Part shown: piece after piece, positions 29,159 to 39,820 of the stretch
Numbering within the stretch: the first letter of the stretch is position 1
Layout of the letters: the number at the start of each line of letters is the position of its first letter
NCBI RefSeq assembly: GCF_015277815.1
Contig: NZ_CP063813.1
Span: forward strand, 3,162,001 to 3,226,000
Source: Microbacterium atlanticum
GTDB taxonomy: Bacteria > Actinomycetota > Actinomycetes > Actinomycetales > Microbacteriaceae
DNA length: 64,000 nucleotides
Direction: 5' to 3'
The notes under the pieces: generated by a model
What the model was told of the DNA's origin: nothing
The model's input: the letters and a program-made list of their open reading frames with translations, nothing else
Database searches by the model: none
Position numbers and translations under genes: made by a program

Positions 29159-30151
29159 TCAGCCGGCGGGGCCGGTGCTCGCGCGCACCACGAGGCGCGT
29201 CGGGACAGTCTCGAACGAGGCGGGCGCACCGGCCTCGATGCCGTCGATGAGCAGGGCGACGGCGCGCGAGCCGAGTGCGTCGAAGTCCTGACGCACCGTC
29301 GTCAGCGGCGGCCGGTAGTCGGCGGCATCCGCCACGTCGTCGAACCCGACCACGCTGATGTCATCCGGCACGGCGCGGCCCGCCTCGGCGAACGCCCGCA
29401 GCAGGCCGAGCGACATCTGGTCGTTCGCGGCGAAGACGGCGGTCGCGCCCGCACCGAGGAGAGCGGATGCCGCAGCCGCCCCCGACGCAGACGTCCAGTC
29501 GCCGCGCACCACCGGCGGCACCGCGGCTCCTGCCTGGGCGAGCGCGTCGCGCCAGCCTCGCTCACGCTCGGCCGCCGCGAAGGATTCCTCGGGACCGGCG
29601 AGGTGGTGCACCGTCGGGTGACCGAGGTCGAGCAGATGCCGGACCGCCTGGCCCGCCCCGTCCGCATGGTCGGTCTCGACGACACCGAAGCGGTCGTCGC
29701 GCGGCGAGTCCACCACCACGAGCTGCAGTCCCGCCGCGCGCACGTCCGCCTCCCGGACGCGATCCGTCGCCTCGTTCAGCACCACAGCGCCGTCCACGCC
29801 CTGGTCGACCAGGCGCCCGAACGCGGCGGCGACATCGCCGTCGGCGCCGAGCGTCACGACGGTGAGAGCGTAGCCGCGGGCGGCCGCGGCATCCGCCACC
29901 GCCTGAAGCATGCGGGAGTTGCCCACCGACGCCAGCGTCGAGACCACCAGGCCGATCGTCTGCGTGCGGCCGGTGCGCAACGCGCGCGCCGCCCGATGGG
30001 GGCGGTAGCCGAGCTCTGACATCGCCTCCTCGATGCGCGCGCGGGTCGCGGGGTCGACGCGCGGACTGCCGTTGACGACGCGTGAGACGGTCTGGCCCGA
30101 GACGCCGGCGCGCGCGGCGACGTCTGCCATCGACACCCGTCGACCCACCAT
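29159..30151 (-). CDS. LacI/GalR-family regulator of the galTK operon
   Basis: A 330-residue repressor. Helix-turn-helix at residues 7-27 (SMADVAARAGVSGQTVSRVV), hinge ELGYRPHRAARALRTG, and a sugar-sensor domain with SVVGFDDVADAADYRPPLTTV. ATG 30151 is preferred over an upstream GTG because GGGAGG lies at good distance before it. It diverges from galT, and two palindromes in the shared 144-nt gap are the likely operators, so galactose or a derivative is the expected inducer. Confidence 0.9.
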   Translation of the reverse strand: MVGRRVSMADVAARAGVSGQTVSRVVNGSPRVDPATRARIEEAMSELGYRPHRAARALRTGRTQTIGLVVSTLASVGNSRMLQAVADAAAARGYALTVVTLGADGDVAAAFGRLVDQGVDGAVVLNEATDRVREADVRAAGLQLVVVDSPRDDRFGVVETDHADGAGQAVRHLLDLGHPTVHHLAGPEESFAAAERERGWRDALAQAGAAVPPVVRGDWTSASGAAAASALLGAGATAVFAANDQMSLGLLRAFAEAGRAVPDDISVVGFDDVADAADYRPPLTTVRQDFDALGSRAVALLIDGIEAGAPASFETVPTRLVVRASTGPAG

Positions 30152-30256
30152 GTGCGTCGCCTCCCTCACCCGTCCACTCACCCCCGGCCCTGAGCCCTCG
30201 CGTTGCACCCGGGGCTCGACCGCTGCCCCTCCGCGTCATCGGCGAAAGCTCCGAGC

Positions 30257-30303
30257 ATGTTGACGCTAACATAGCGCATCGGCTACCGTGTTGACGTGAA
30301 CAC
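30257..30303 (+). promoter_or_regulatory. gal promoter: -35, -10, leaderless start and two GalR-type operators
   Basis: TTGACG (30260-30265) and TACCGT (30284-30289) are separated by 18 bp, and the -10 box ends 6 nt before GTG 30296, so the message should begin at the start codon. ATGTTGACGCTAACAT (30257-30272, 12 of 16 symmetrical) covers the -35 box. GTGTTGACGTGAACAC (30288-30303, 14 of 16) covers the -10 edge and the start codon. The shared TGTTnACGnnAACA pattern fits a LacI/GalR protein, most likely that at 29159. Confidence 0.75.
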
Positions 30304-31512
30304 TCCCGACTTCTCACCCGACGTCGACGCCGCCGCAGGTGACCTCACCGCCGAGACCGCAGCCCGGACTCTCGGCGCCGGCGTCGTGAGACGGGCCACC
30401 CGGCTGGCGGACGGCCGCGAGCTCATCTACTACGACGACCCCGATACGACGCTCGGCCCCGGGCGCGCGGCCGACGCCCGCGAGCTCGCGCCCCGCCCCG
30501 AGACCGCGACGATGCGGCGGGATGTGCTCACCGGAGACTGGGTGTCCATCGCGGCGGCACGCCAGAACCGCGCGTTCCTGCCTCCCGCCCACCTCGATCC
30601 GCTGGCACCGCAGACGCCGACGAACCCGTCCGAGATCCCCTCGCGCTACGACGTCGCCGTCTTCGAGAACAAGTCGCCGTCCTTCGGGCCCGCCCTCGCC
30701 ACCGCGCACGGTGACGCCCCGGCCGGCGTCGACGCTCCCCGCGGCCTCGACGACCTCGAAGCTTCCGGACTCGGCCGCACTCGCACCAGCGTCGGACGGT
30801 GCGAGGTGGTGTGCTTCAGCCCCGAGCACGCGGGCTCGTTCGGCTCGCTCACCCCGACGCGGGCGCGCACCGTCATAGAGGCGTGGGCGGACCGCACGGC
30901 CGCGCTGTCGGCGCTTCCCGGCATCGAGCAGGTCTTCCCGTTCGAGAACCGTGGCGAGGCGATCGGCGTCACCCTCCCGCATCCGCACGGGCAGATCTAC
31001 GCCTACCCGTACATCACGCCGCGCACGACGAGCCTCCTCGCGTCGATCGACCGGGAGGGGCAGGACCTCTTCGAACGCATCCTTGCGTTCGAGCGCGCGG
31101 GTGATCGCGTGATTCTCGAGGGCGAGCACTGGACGGCGTTCGTGCCGTTCGCCGCGCGCTGGCCGATCGAGATCCACCTGATGCCGCACCGTCACGTCGC
31201 AGACTTCGCCGAGACGTCCGACGCCGAGCGCGACGAACTCGCGCCGCTGTACCTCCGGCTGCTCCGCGGGGTCGACGCCTTGTACGACTCCGCCACGCCC
31301 TATATCGCCGCGTGGCACCAGGCGCCGGTGCACCGCGGGCGCGACACCGCGCGTCTTCACCTGCAGCTGACCTCGCCGCGACGCGCGGCCGACAAGCTCA
31401 AGTTCCTCGCCGGATCCGAAGCCGCCATGGGCGCCTGGATCGGCGACATCCCGCCCGAGATGGCCGCGGCGCAGCTGCGCGAGGCCGTGGCATCCGTTCC
31501 CGAGGAGACCCT

Positions 31513-31516
<4 letters not shown>
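30296..31516 (+). CDS. galT: Galactose-1-phosphate uridylyltransferase
   Basis: A 406-residue enzyme that exchanges UMP between UDP-glucose and galactose-1-phosphate. The catalytic HPH is at residues 229-231 in LPHPHGQIYAYP. Conserved segments include RRDVLTGDWVSIAAARQNR, FENKSPSFGP, FPFENRGEAIGVTLP and HLMPHRHVADF. GTG 30296 is supported by the leaderless promoter and by the lack of any ribosome-binding site. An N-terminal tail of about 70 residues, longer than usual, precedes the conserved fold. The stop overlaps galK by 4 nt. Confidence 0.93.
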
Positions 31517-34074
<2,558 letters not shown>

Positions 34075-34076
<2 letters not shown>

Positions 34077-34141
34077 CGGACGACGGATGCCTCGACCGCT
34101 GCGTTCGCCGCGGCGCATGGGCGAGGCATCCGTCGTTCGTC
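34075..34141. terminator. Very stable terminator-like hairpin after the hydrolase
   Basis: Starting within the hydrolase stop codon, 20 bases pair with 34122-34141 with a single mismatch, around a loop of about 27 nt. The arms contain GACGGATGCCTCG and CGAGGCATCCGTC, another GGATGCC inverted pair. No T-run. Confidence 0.7.
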
Positions 34142-34241
34142 TCGCTCGTGCCCGGCGCGGACGTCGGTCCTCGGGCGCGTTCGTCAAGCCCCTCGCCGGT
34201 GACGCCTTCGCCCGGCACCGTGGCCGGAGAAGGAGGACGAC

Positions 34242-34406
34242 ATGCGCGACGACGAAGACCTGAGCCGTGACCCGGATCCCGAGGACGCGCCCGACACGCT
34301 TGCGGGCGGCGAGTTCGACGCCCAGCTGAGCGAGGCGCAGCGCGACGCCGACGTCGCGGTGGAGGGCGACAGCGACGAAGCGCCGGGGAACGAGCCCCAG
34401 GGCTGA
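34242..34406 (+). CDS. Small acidic protein of 54 residues
   Basis: A short gene with a strong ribosome-binding site (AGAAGGAGGA) 3-5 nt before ATG 34242. The product is 54 residues, starts MRDDEDLSRDPDPED and ends EAPGNEPQG, with about one third Asp/Glu, no Cys and no hydrophobic segment; it is probably disordered. It is flanked by a terminator upstream and by the TetR promoter downstream. The codon positions show the normal GC3 bias. I do not recognise a family. Confidence 0.7.
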   Translation: MRDDEDLSRDPDPEDAPDTLAGGEFDAQLSEAQRDADVAVEGDSDEAPGNEPQG

Positions 34407-34438
34407 GAAATCAACCGCCGTTCGGGTTTACTGTCCCT

Positions 34439-35053
34439 ATGGCAGAGCACGCGACGGGGCGACGGGGCTCCTATGCGAAGGGCGTCGCCAAGCGCGAAGA
34501 GATCCTGACCCGCGCCCTCGACGTCATCGCCCGTGAGGGCTACGGCGGCGCCTCCGTGAAGGAGCTGGCGGATGCCGTGGGCCTCAGCCAGGCGGGACTC
34601 CTCCACTACTTCGAGAGCAAGGAGGAGCTCTTCACCGAGATCCTCCGCAAGCGCGATGAGCGCGATCTCGCGCACTTCGGCAGCACGACGCTGGCCGCCG
34701 CCGATCTCGCGGCCCTGCGCACCGGTTACGTCGAGACCGTGCGCCACAACGCCCACGTCCCGGGGCTCGTGCAGCTGTTCGCCCGGCTCTCGGTCGATGC
34801 GGGCGACGCGGGGCATCCGGCGCACGGGTTCTTCCTCGAGCGCAGCGACACCCTCCGCACGTCGTTCGCCCGGGCCATCGCCGAACGCCAGGCCGCCGGC
34901 GAGGTCACCGACCGGGTCGATGCCGACACCCTCGCCCGCATCTTCCAGGCCGTCGCGGACGGTCTGCAGCTGCAGTGGCTGCTGGAGCCCGATGTCGACA
35001 TGGCGGCCGCGGTCGATGCCCTGTTCGACCTGCTGAAGACGGAGAAGCGATGA
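34439..35053 (+). CDS. TetR-family regulator (paired with a carboxylesterase)
   Basis: A 204-residue repressor. Helix-turn-helix around residues 18-60 (REEILTRALDVIAREGYGGASVKELADAVGLSQAGLLHYFESKEELF) is followed by a ligand domain ending DGLQLQWLLEPDVDM. It is a paralogue of the TetR at 45193, sharing that end motif and the SQAGLLH/SEAGLLH recognition helix. There is no ribosome-binding site before ATG 34439; TACTGT at 34429-34434 or TTTACT at 34427-34432 may serve as -10 box of a leaderless message. Its stop overlaps the esterase start, so it probably controls its own operon. Confidence 0.88.
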   Translation: MAEHATGRRGSYAKGVAKREEILTRALDVIAREGYGGASVKELADAVGLSQAGLLHYFESKEELFTEILRKRDERDLAHFGSTTLAAADLAALRTGYVETVRHNAHVPGLVQLFARLSVDAGDAGHPAHGFFLERSDTLRTSFARAIAERQAAGEVTDRVDADTLARIFQAVADGLQLQWLLEPDVDMAAAVDALFDLLKTEKR

Positions 35054-36546
35054 CCGACACGACGACCACGCGGTACGCCGAGGCCGACACCGCGACGGGG
35101 CGCGTCCGCGGGGCATGGCGGGGCGTGCCCGGTGCCGGCGGCTCCGCGGCGTTCCTCGGGATTCCGTTCGCTCAGCCGCCGGTCGGCGACCTCCGGTTCG
35201 CCGCGCCGGTTCCGCCGCAGCCGTGGCGAGGGGTGCGCGACGCCCTGGAGTTCGGCGCGACGGCGCAGCGCGGCGACACCGGGATCACGCTCATCCCCGA
35301 GCCGTCGGTTCCGGGAGAGTCGACGCTCAACGTCAACGTGTTCACGCCGTCGCCGGGCGACACCGGCGCGGCGCTGCCGGTGCTCGTCTGGATCCACGGC
35401 GGCGGCTACATCTCGGGTTCGCCCGCGAGCCCCTGGTACGACGGGAAGGCGTTCAACCGCGACGGCGTGGTCACGGTGACGATCTCGTACCGCCTCGGAT
35501 TCGACGGGTTCGGCCACATCGACGGCGCACCCTCGAATCGCGGCGTGCGGGACTGGGTGCGGGCACTCGAATGGGTGCGCGACAACATCGCGAACTTCGG
35601 CGGCGATCCGGGCCGCGTGACGATCGCGGGCCAGTCCGCCGGCGGAGGCGCGGTGCTGCGGCTGCTCGCGCTGCCCTCGGCGCAGCATCTCTTCCACTCG
35701 GTTTGGGCGCTGTCCGCCGCGCCGGCCGACGTGTCCGCCGAGCGCGCCGAGGCGGCGGCGGCCCGGCTGGCGGGACTGGCAGGCGTCGCCGCGACCCGCG
35801 ACGGGTTCTCGAGCGTGCCGGAGACGACGCTGCACGAGTTGCAGTCGAAGGCGTCCCAGCCCCCGTCGAAGGACCGCCTCGCCGGTGTGCGCGCCATGCT
35901 GCAGGACGGCCTCTCGTGGGGACCGATGGTCGACGGCGATCTCGTGCCCCAGCCGACGGTCGCCGCGCTGCGCGCCGGCGTCGGCGCCGACAAGCCGCTG
36001 GTGCTGGGCTCCACCGACGACGAGTTCACGATGGTGCTCGACTCGGCGGCGCGCGCGCTGCGCCTCGTCCCCGCGGGGCTCGCGCTCGCACGGCTCGGCG
36101 TGCCGGCTGCGCGCCGTCGCGCCTACCTCGCCGACAACGCGGCGCAGCGGCGCAAGGGGACGGCGGCGACCCTGGGCCGATTCGTCACCGACAGCGTCTT
36201 CCGCTCGACCGTCGTCAAGGTGGCCGACGCGAGAGGCACGGCGCCCACGTGGGTGTATCGGTTCTCGTGGCCGTCGCCCACGAAGCGCTGGGCGCTGCAC
36301 TGCCTCGACGTCCCGTTCTGGTTCGACTGCCTCGACGCCGCCGGAGTGGCGGCCATTGCGGGCGACGCTCCGCCGCGCCGGATCGCCGCCGCGCTCCACG
36401 GCGCCGCGGTCGCGCTCGTCCGCGGGGACGACCCCGGCTGGCCGGCGTGGTCGGTCACGCCGGGCACGACGCGCGTCTTCGGCGGCGAGGCATCCGCCCC
36501 CGACGTCATCGCCGACGGATACCGGAGCGTCCGGGCCCTCGTCTGA
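35050..36546 (+). CDS. Type B carboxylesterase
   Basis: A 498-residue esterase of the carboxylesterase/lipase family. The start has GVPGAGGSAAFLGIPFAQPPVGDLRF; the oxyanion loop is WIHGGGYISGSPAS; the nucleophile is Ser196 in AGQSAGGGAVL; GSTDDEFTM carries the acid region, and the catalytic histidine is expected near HCLDVPFWF. No signal peptide, so cytoplasmic. ATG 35050 overlaps the TetR stop. Possible role: removal of acyl esters from imported substrates, or detoxification. Confidence 0.9.
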   Translation: MTDTTTTRYAEADTATGRVRGAWRGVPGAGGSAAFLGIPFAQPPVGDLRFAAPVPPQPWRGVRDALEFGATAQRGDTGITLIPEPSVPGESTLNVNVFTPSPGDTGAALPVLVWIHGGGYISGSPASPWYDGKAFNRDGVVTVTISYRLGFDGFGHIDGAPSNRGVRDWVRALEWVRDNIANFGGDPGRVTIAGQSAGGGAVLRLLALPSAQHLFHSVWALSAAPADVSAERAEAAAARLAGLAGVAATRDGFSSVPETTLHELQSKASQPPSKDRLAGVRAMLQDGLSWGPMVDGDLVPQPTVAALRAGVGADKPLVLGSTDDEFTMVLDSAARALRLVPAGLALARLGVPAARRRAYLADNAAQRRKGTAATLGRFVTDSVFRSTVVKVADARGTAPTWVYRFSWPSPTKRWALHCLDVPFWFDCLDAAGVAAIAGDAPPRRIAAALHGAAVALVRGDDPGWPAWSVTPGTTRVFGGEASAPDVIADGYRSVRALV

Positions 36547-36577
36547 CCCTGCCCGCTCTGCTCGGGGCCCCCGGACG

Positions 36578-37564
36578 TCAGCTGAGGGCGGGGATGACCT
36601 CGCGCTCGAAGAGCTCCATCCCGGTGGTGTCGTACGCCGCCTCGGGGAAGTAGTGGATCGCGTAGGCGATGCCGTGCCGCTCGCGCTCGGCGAGCTTGTC
36701 GACCACCTGGGCGACCGAGCCGAAGCCCGGCGAGGCGAGGTATTCGTGCTCGATCCTGTCTGCCCGCTCCTGGCCCACGTGCGGCAGCAGCCGCTCCTTG
36801 ACCACGGCGAGCCGCTCCCGGGCCTCGTTCTCGGTCGCCCCGACGATGGTGTTGAAGTTCGACGACCGCGTGATCTCCGCGAAGTCGCGCCCCAGGTTGT
36901 CGCAGTGCTCGCGCAGGACGGCGCTCTTGCGGTCGATGTCCTCGAGCGACCCGGAGTAGTTCGTATAGGACGCGTACTTCGCCGCGATCTTCAGCGTCAC
37001 CTTCTCGCCGCCGCCGGCGATCCACAGCGGGATGCCGCCGTCCTGCAGCGGCAGCGGCTGAACGATGGCGCCGTCGACCCGGTAGTGCCTGCCGTCGAGG
37101 GTCGCGCGCCCGGTCGTCCACGCCTGCTGCATGATGTCGACGCCTTCGCGGAGCATCCGCAGCCGCTGCGGGATGGGCGGGAAGCCGTAGCCGTACGCGT
37201 TCCACTCGTGCTCGTACCAGCCTCCGCCGATGCCCATCTCGGTGCGGCCGCCCGAGACGATGTCGACCGTGGCGGCGACCTTGGCGAGGTAGGCCGGGTT
37301 GCGGTAGCCCATGCACGTGCACATCTGGCCGAGCCGGATGCGGCTGGTCGACGCGGCGAAGGCGGCCATCAGCGTCCACGCCTCGTGCGTCGCCTCGTCG
37401 GAGTGGACAGGCGTGGTGTGGAAGTGGTCGTACACCCACAGCGACGCCCACGCGCCGGCGTCCGCGCGCTGCGCGAGGCCGTTCATCACCTCCCACTGGG
37501 CGGCGGGCTCGATGCCCACGAGATCGAATCGCCAGCCCTGGGGGATGAAGGTTCCGAAGCGCAT
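36578..37564 (-). CDS. LLM-class F420-dependent oxidoreductase
   Basis: A 328-residue luciferase-like (TIM-barrel) oxidoreductase. Typical segments: MRFGTFIPQGWRFDL at the N-terminus, ASLWVYDHFHTTP, STSRIRLGQMCTCMGYRNPAYLAKVAATVDIVSGGR and GIGGGWYEHEWNAYG. Such proteins use coenzyme F420 in actinobacteria. Reaction unknown. ATG 37564 starts the fold; TAGGGT lies 7 nt upstream. It converges on the carboxylesterase with only 31 nt between the stops. Confidence 0.9.
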   Translation of the reverse strand: MRFGTFIPQGWRFDLVGIEPAAQWEVMNGLAQRADAGAWASLWVYDHFHTTPVHSDEATHEAWTLMAAFAASTSRIRLGQMCTCMGYRNPAYLAKVAATVDIVSGGRTEMGIGGGWYEHEWNAYGYGFPPIPQRLRMLREGVDIMQQAWTTGRATLDGRHYRVDGAIVQPLPLQDGGIPLWIAGGGEKVTLKIAAKYASYTNYSGSLEDIDRKSAVLREHCDNLGRDFAEITRSSNFNTIVGATENEARERLAVVKERLLPHVGQERADRIEHEYLASPGFGSVAQVVDKLAERERHGIAYAIHYFPEAAYDTTGMELFEREVIPALS

Positions 37565-37571
37565 GGCTCCC

Positions 37572-37577
37572 ACCCTA
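37572..37577 (-). promoter_or_regulatory. -10 box of the F420 oxidoreductase gene
   Basis: TAGGGT on the minus strand, 7 nt before ATG 37564; the spacer GGGAGCC could also act as a weak ribosome-binding site, so leaderless initiation is likely but not certain. Confidence 0.45.
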
Positions 37578-37663
37578 AATCGGGTGACGGATGCCTCAGC
37601 CCGCCGCCGCCGAGGCTCGACGGCCGCCCGGCGGCGGGGTATGTTCCGCGGGTCGTGCGGGCG

Positions 37664-38707
37664 TCAGGCGCCGGACAGGCGCGCGTGCGGCATCCGCTTG
37701 CGCATGATCGCGATCGCCTCGGGGTTGTGGTCGACGAGCACGGCGTCGCGGCCGAGCGCAGACGCGACCGCGCCGGTCGTGCCGCTGCCCGCGAAGAAGT
37801 CGAGCACGCGGTCACCGGGACGGGAGGATGCCTGCACGATGCGCCGCAGGATGCCCTCCGGCTTCTGCGTGGGGTAGCCGGTCTTCTCGCGCCCTGTGGT
37901 GGGCACGATGGTGTGCCACCAGACGTCGGTGGGGAGCTTTCCGCGCTCGGCCTTCTCGGCCGTGACCAGTCCCGGCGCCATGTAGGGCTCGCGGTCGACG
38001 GCGTCGGAGTCGAACCAGTACGCCCGCGGATCCTTGACGTACACCAGGATCGTGTCGTGCTTGGTGGGCCAGCGCTTGCGCGTCTTCGCGCCGTAGTCGT
38101 ACGCCCAGATGAGCTCGTTGAGGAACCGCTCCCGCCCGACGAGGGCGTCCATGAGCACCTTCGCGTAGTGCGCTTCGCGATAGTCCAGGTGCAGGTACAG
38201 CGTGCCGTCGTCGGCGAGGAGCCGCCATGCCTCGAGGAGCCGCGGCTCGAGGAAGCCCCAGTAGTCGTCGAACCGGTCGTCGTAGGCGCGCAGGTCGCCG
38301 CGGATGCGCTCGTACTCCCGTCCGTGGAACCCTCGTCGGACGACCCCCGCCGGCGCCGGCTGTTCAGGATTCAGTCCACCGGGCACGGCCTCGCGCACCG
38401 AGCCCCGGGATTCCGAGGCGCTCCCGGCCGCCCGATCGTGCGGGGACTGAATCCTGAACGACGCGCGTGCCACCTCGACGGCCCGCTCCTGCGGACGGCC
38501 GGTGTTGAACGGGGGGTCGAGGTAGATGAGGGTGAACGAGCCGTCCGCGAAGTCGCGGATCACCTCGAGGTTATCGCCGTGGTGGATCTCGACGGCCCCG
38601 GTCGCGGGCGCAACGCCCGGCCCGGTGGTCCCAGAGGATGCCCCGGGCGCGGGCGCAACGCCCGGCCCGGCGGCGGTCCTGGCGCCCGGCCCGCTCTCGC
38701 CGGTCAC
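37664..38707 (-). CDS. Site-specific DNA methyltransferase (beta class, N4-cytosine/N6-adenine)
   Basis: A 347-residue methyltransferase. Catalytic motif IV DPPF (residues 64-67, IYLDPPFNTGR) comes before the AdoMet motif I (DFFAGSGTTGAVA from residue 303), the order of the beta class. Conserved segments in between include DDYWGFLEPRLLEAWRLL, TLYLHLDYREAHYAKV and NELIWAYDYGAKTRKRWP. GTG 38707 overlaps the stop of the lipoate ligase gene. Residues 8-38 are low-complexity with a duplicated GPGVAPA segment, and residues 83-116 are encoded by an inverted-repeat element. No restriction enzyme is adjacent, so it looks like an orphan methylase. The target sequence cannot be predicted. Confidence 0.87.
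   Translation of the reverse strand: MTGESGPGARTAAGPGVAPAPGASSGTTGPGVAPATGAVEIHHGDNLEVIRDFADGSFTLIYLDPPFNTGRPQERAVEVARASFRIQSPHDRAAGSASESRGSVREAVPGGLNPEQPAPAGVVRRGFHGREYERIRGDLRAYDDRFDDYWGFLEPRLLEAWRLLADDGTLYLHLDYREAHYAKVLMDALVGRERFLNELIWAYDYGAKTRKRWPTKHDTILVYVKDPRAYWFDSDAVDREPYMAPGLVTAEKAERGKLPTDVWWHTIVPTTGREKTGYPTQKPEGILRRIVQASSRPGDRVLDFFAGSGTTGAVASALGRDAVLVDHNPEAIAIMRKRMPHARLSGA
38362..38459. repeat. 98-bp element with perfect 16-bp terminal inverted repeats inside the methyltransferase gene
   Basis: GTTCAGGATTCAGTCC at 38362-38377 and its exact complement at 38444-38459 bracket 66 bp of GC-rich sequence. The element lies within the methyltransferase frame and is read through as residues 83-116, a segment without family character between motif IV and the conserved GFHGREYERIRGD block. 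This looks like an in-frame palindromic insertion. No target duplication is obvious, and no second copy was seen in the window. Confidence 0.8.
38604..38670. repeat. 22-bp direct repeat in the methyltransferase N-terminal codons
   Basis: An identical 22-bp sequence occurs at 38604-38625 and 38649-38670, 45 bp apart, which is 15 codons. It encodes the repeated GPGVAPA tract of the protein. It probably arose by local duplication and lies outside the catalytic fold. Confidence 0.75.
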
Positions 38708-39753
38708 GGCACCCGGCGCAGCCACGCGTCGGTGGCGAACTTCGACGCGACCAGAGCCTCCGCCTCGGCGTACTCGTCCTCGGTGATGCGCCCGGGCACG
38801 GCTCCGTAGAGGCTCGTGAACGTCTGCTCGAGCTTGGCGATGATCGCTTCGCGCGGAAGGCCCGTCTGCCGGCGCAGCGGGTCCACGCGCTTGGCCGCCG
38901 ACGTGGTGCCCTTGTCGCTCAGCTTCTCGCGTCCGATGCGCAGCACCTCGGTCATCGTCTGCCCGTCCATGTCGTAGCTGAGCGTCGCGTGGTGCAGCAC
39001 TCCGCCGTTGGCCAGGCGCTTCTGCGCCGCGCCGCCGATCTTGCCCTGCGGCGAGGCGATGTCGTTGAGGGGCTGGTACACCGCGTCGATGCCGAGGCCG
39101 CGCAGCGCCTGCAGCACCCAGTCGTCCAGGAACGCGTACGAGTCGGCGAAGGTGAGGCCCTGGACGAGGGATGCCGGCACGTACAGCGAGTACGTGATGA
39201 TCGAGTTCGCGCCCATGAGCATGGCGCCGCCGCCCGAGATGCGGCGCACGACGTCGAAGCCGTGCCGCGCGGCGCCGTCGGGATCCACCTCGTTGCGCAG
39301 CGACTGGAACGAGCCGATCACGACGGCGTTCTCGTCCCACTCCCAGATGCGCAGCGTGGGGCGCCGTCTGCCGTCACCCACCCGGCCGGTGAGCACCTCG
39401 TCGAGCGCGAGGTTCATGCGCGGCGAGACGGGGCGCTCGTGCACGATCTCCCAGTCGAAGTCGCGCCAGCCCGGCGCGGTCACGAGCGCCCGGCGCACCG
39501 CGGTCCCGACCGCTTCAGGGGTGAAGCCGAGCAGCTGGGCGCCCTCGGGGAGCGCGGAGCGCACCGCCGCGGCGATGGCCGCGACGTCCGACTCGACCGG
39601 GAGGCCGTTGACGGCGGCGTCGATGTCGGCGAGCGCGTCGTCCGGCTCGAGGAAGAAGTCGCCCGCGAGGCGGAAGTCGGCGATCCGGCCGTCGCGCTCC
39701 TCGAGGTCGACGACGACGAGCTTCCCGCCGGGCACCTTGTATTCGCCGTGCAT
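38704..39753 (-). CDS. lplA: Lipoate-protein ligase A family enzyme
   Basis: A 349-residue enzyme that adenylates lipoate (or octanoate) and attaches it to lipoyl domains. The ligase core begins near residue 100. It has RRISGGGAM at residues 170-178, NSIITYSLYVP and the lysine segment GKIGGAAQKRLANGGVLHHATL. Residues 1-95 resemble the accessory domain that is C-terminal or separate in some species, so the domain order is swapped. ATG 39753 has TAGGCT 7 nt upstream and no ribosome-binding site. A 4-nt overlap joins it to the methyltransferase gene, an odd pairing probably due to transcription alone. Confidence 0.88.
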   Translation of the reverse strand: MHGEYKVPGGKLVVVDLEERDGRIADFRLAGDFFLEPDDALADIDAAVNGLPVESDVAAIAAAVRSALPEGAQLLGFTPEAVGTAVRRALVTAPGWRDFDWEIVHERPVSPRMNLALDEVLTGRVGDGRRRPTLRIWEWDENAVVIGSFQSLRNEVDPDGAARHGFDVVRRISGGGAMLMGANSIITYSLYVPASLVQGLTFADSYAFLDDWVLQALRGLGIDAVYQPLNDIASPQGKIGGAAQKRLANGGVLHHATLSYDMDGQTMTEVLRIGREKLSDKGTTSAAKRVDPLRRQTGLPREAIIAKLEQTFTSLYGAVPGRITEDEYAEAEALVASKFATDAWLRRVP

Positions 39754-39760
39754 GGGCTTC

Positions 39761-39766
39761 AGCCTA
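39761..39766 (-). promoter_or_regulatory. Leaderless -10 box of lplA
   Basis: TAGGCT on the minus strand, exactly 7 nt before ATG 39753. No purine-rich ribosome-binding site lies in the spacer. Confidence 0.5.
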
Positions 39767-39820
39767 TTGCCCGCCCTCGCCCCGGCCGCCGCCGGGACGG
39801 GCTGCTCGGGCGCTCCGCCC

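Noticed and set aside
38707..39340. Longer methyltransferase start extending into the lipoate ligase region
   Set aside because: The extension lies out of frame over a conserved ligase gene and has no methyltransferase character; GTG 38707 gives the usual 4-nt overlap.
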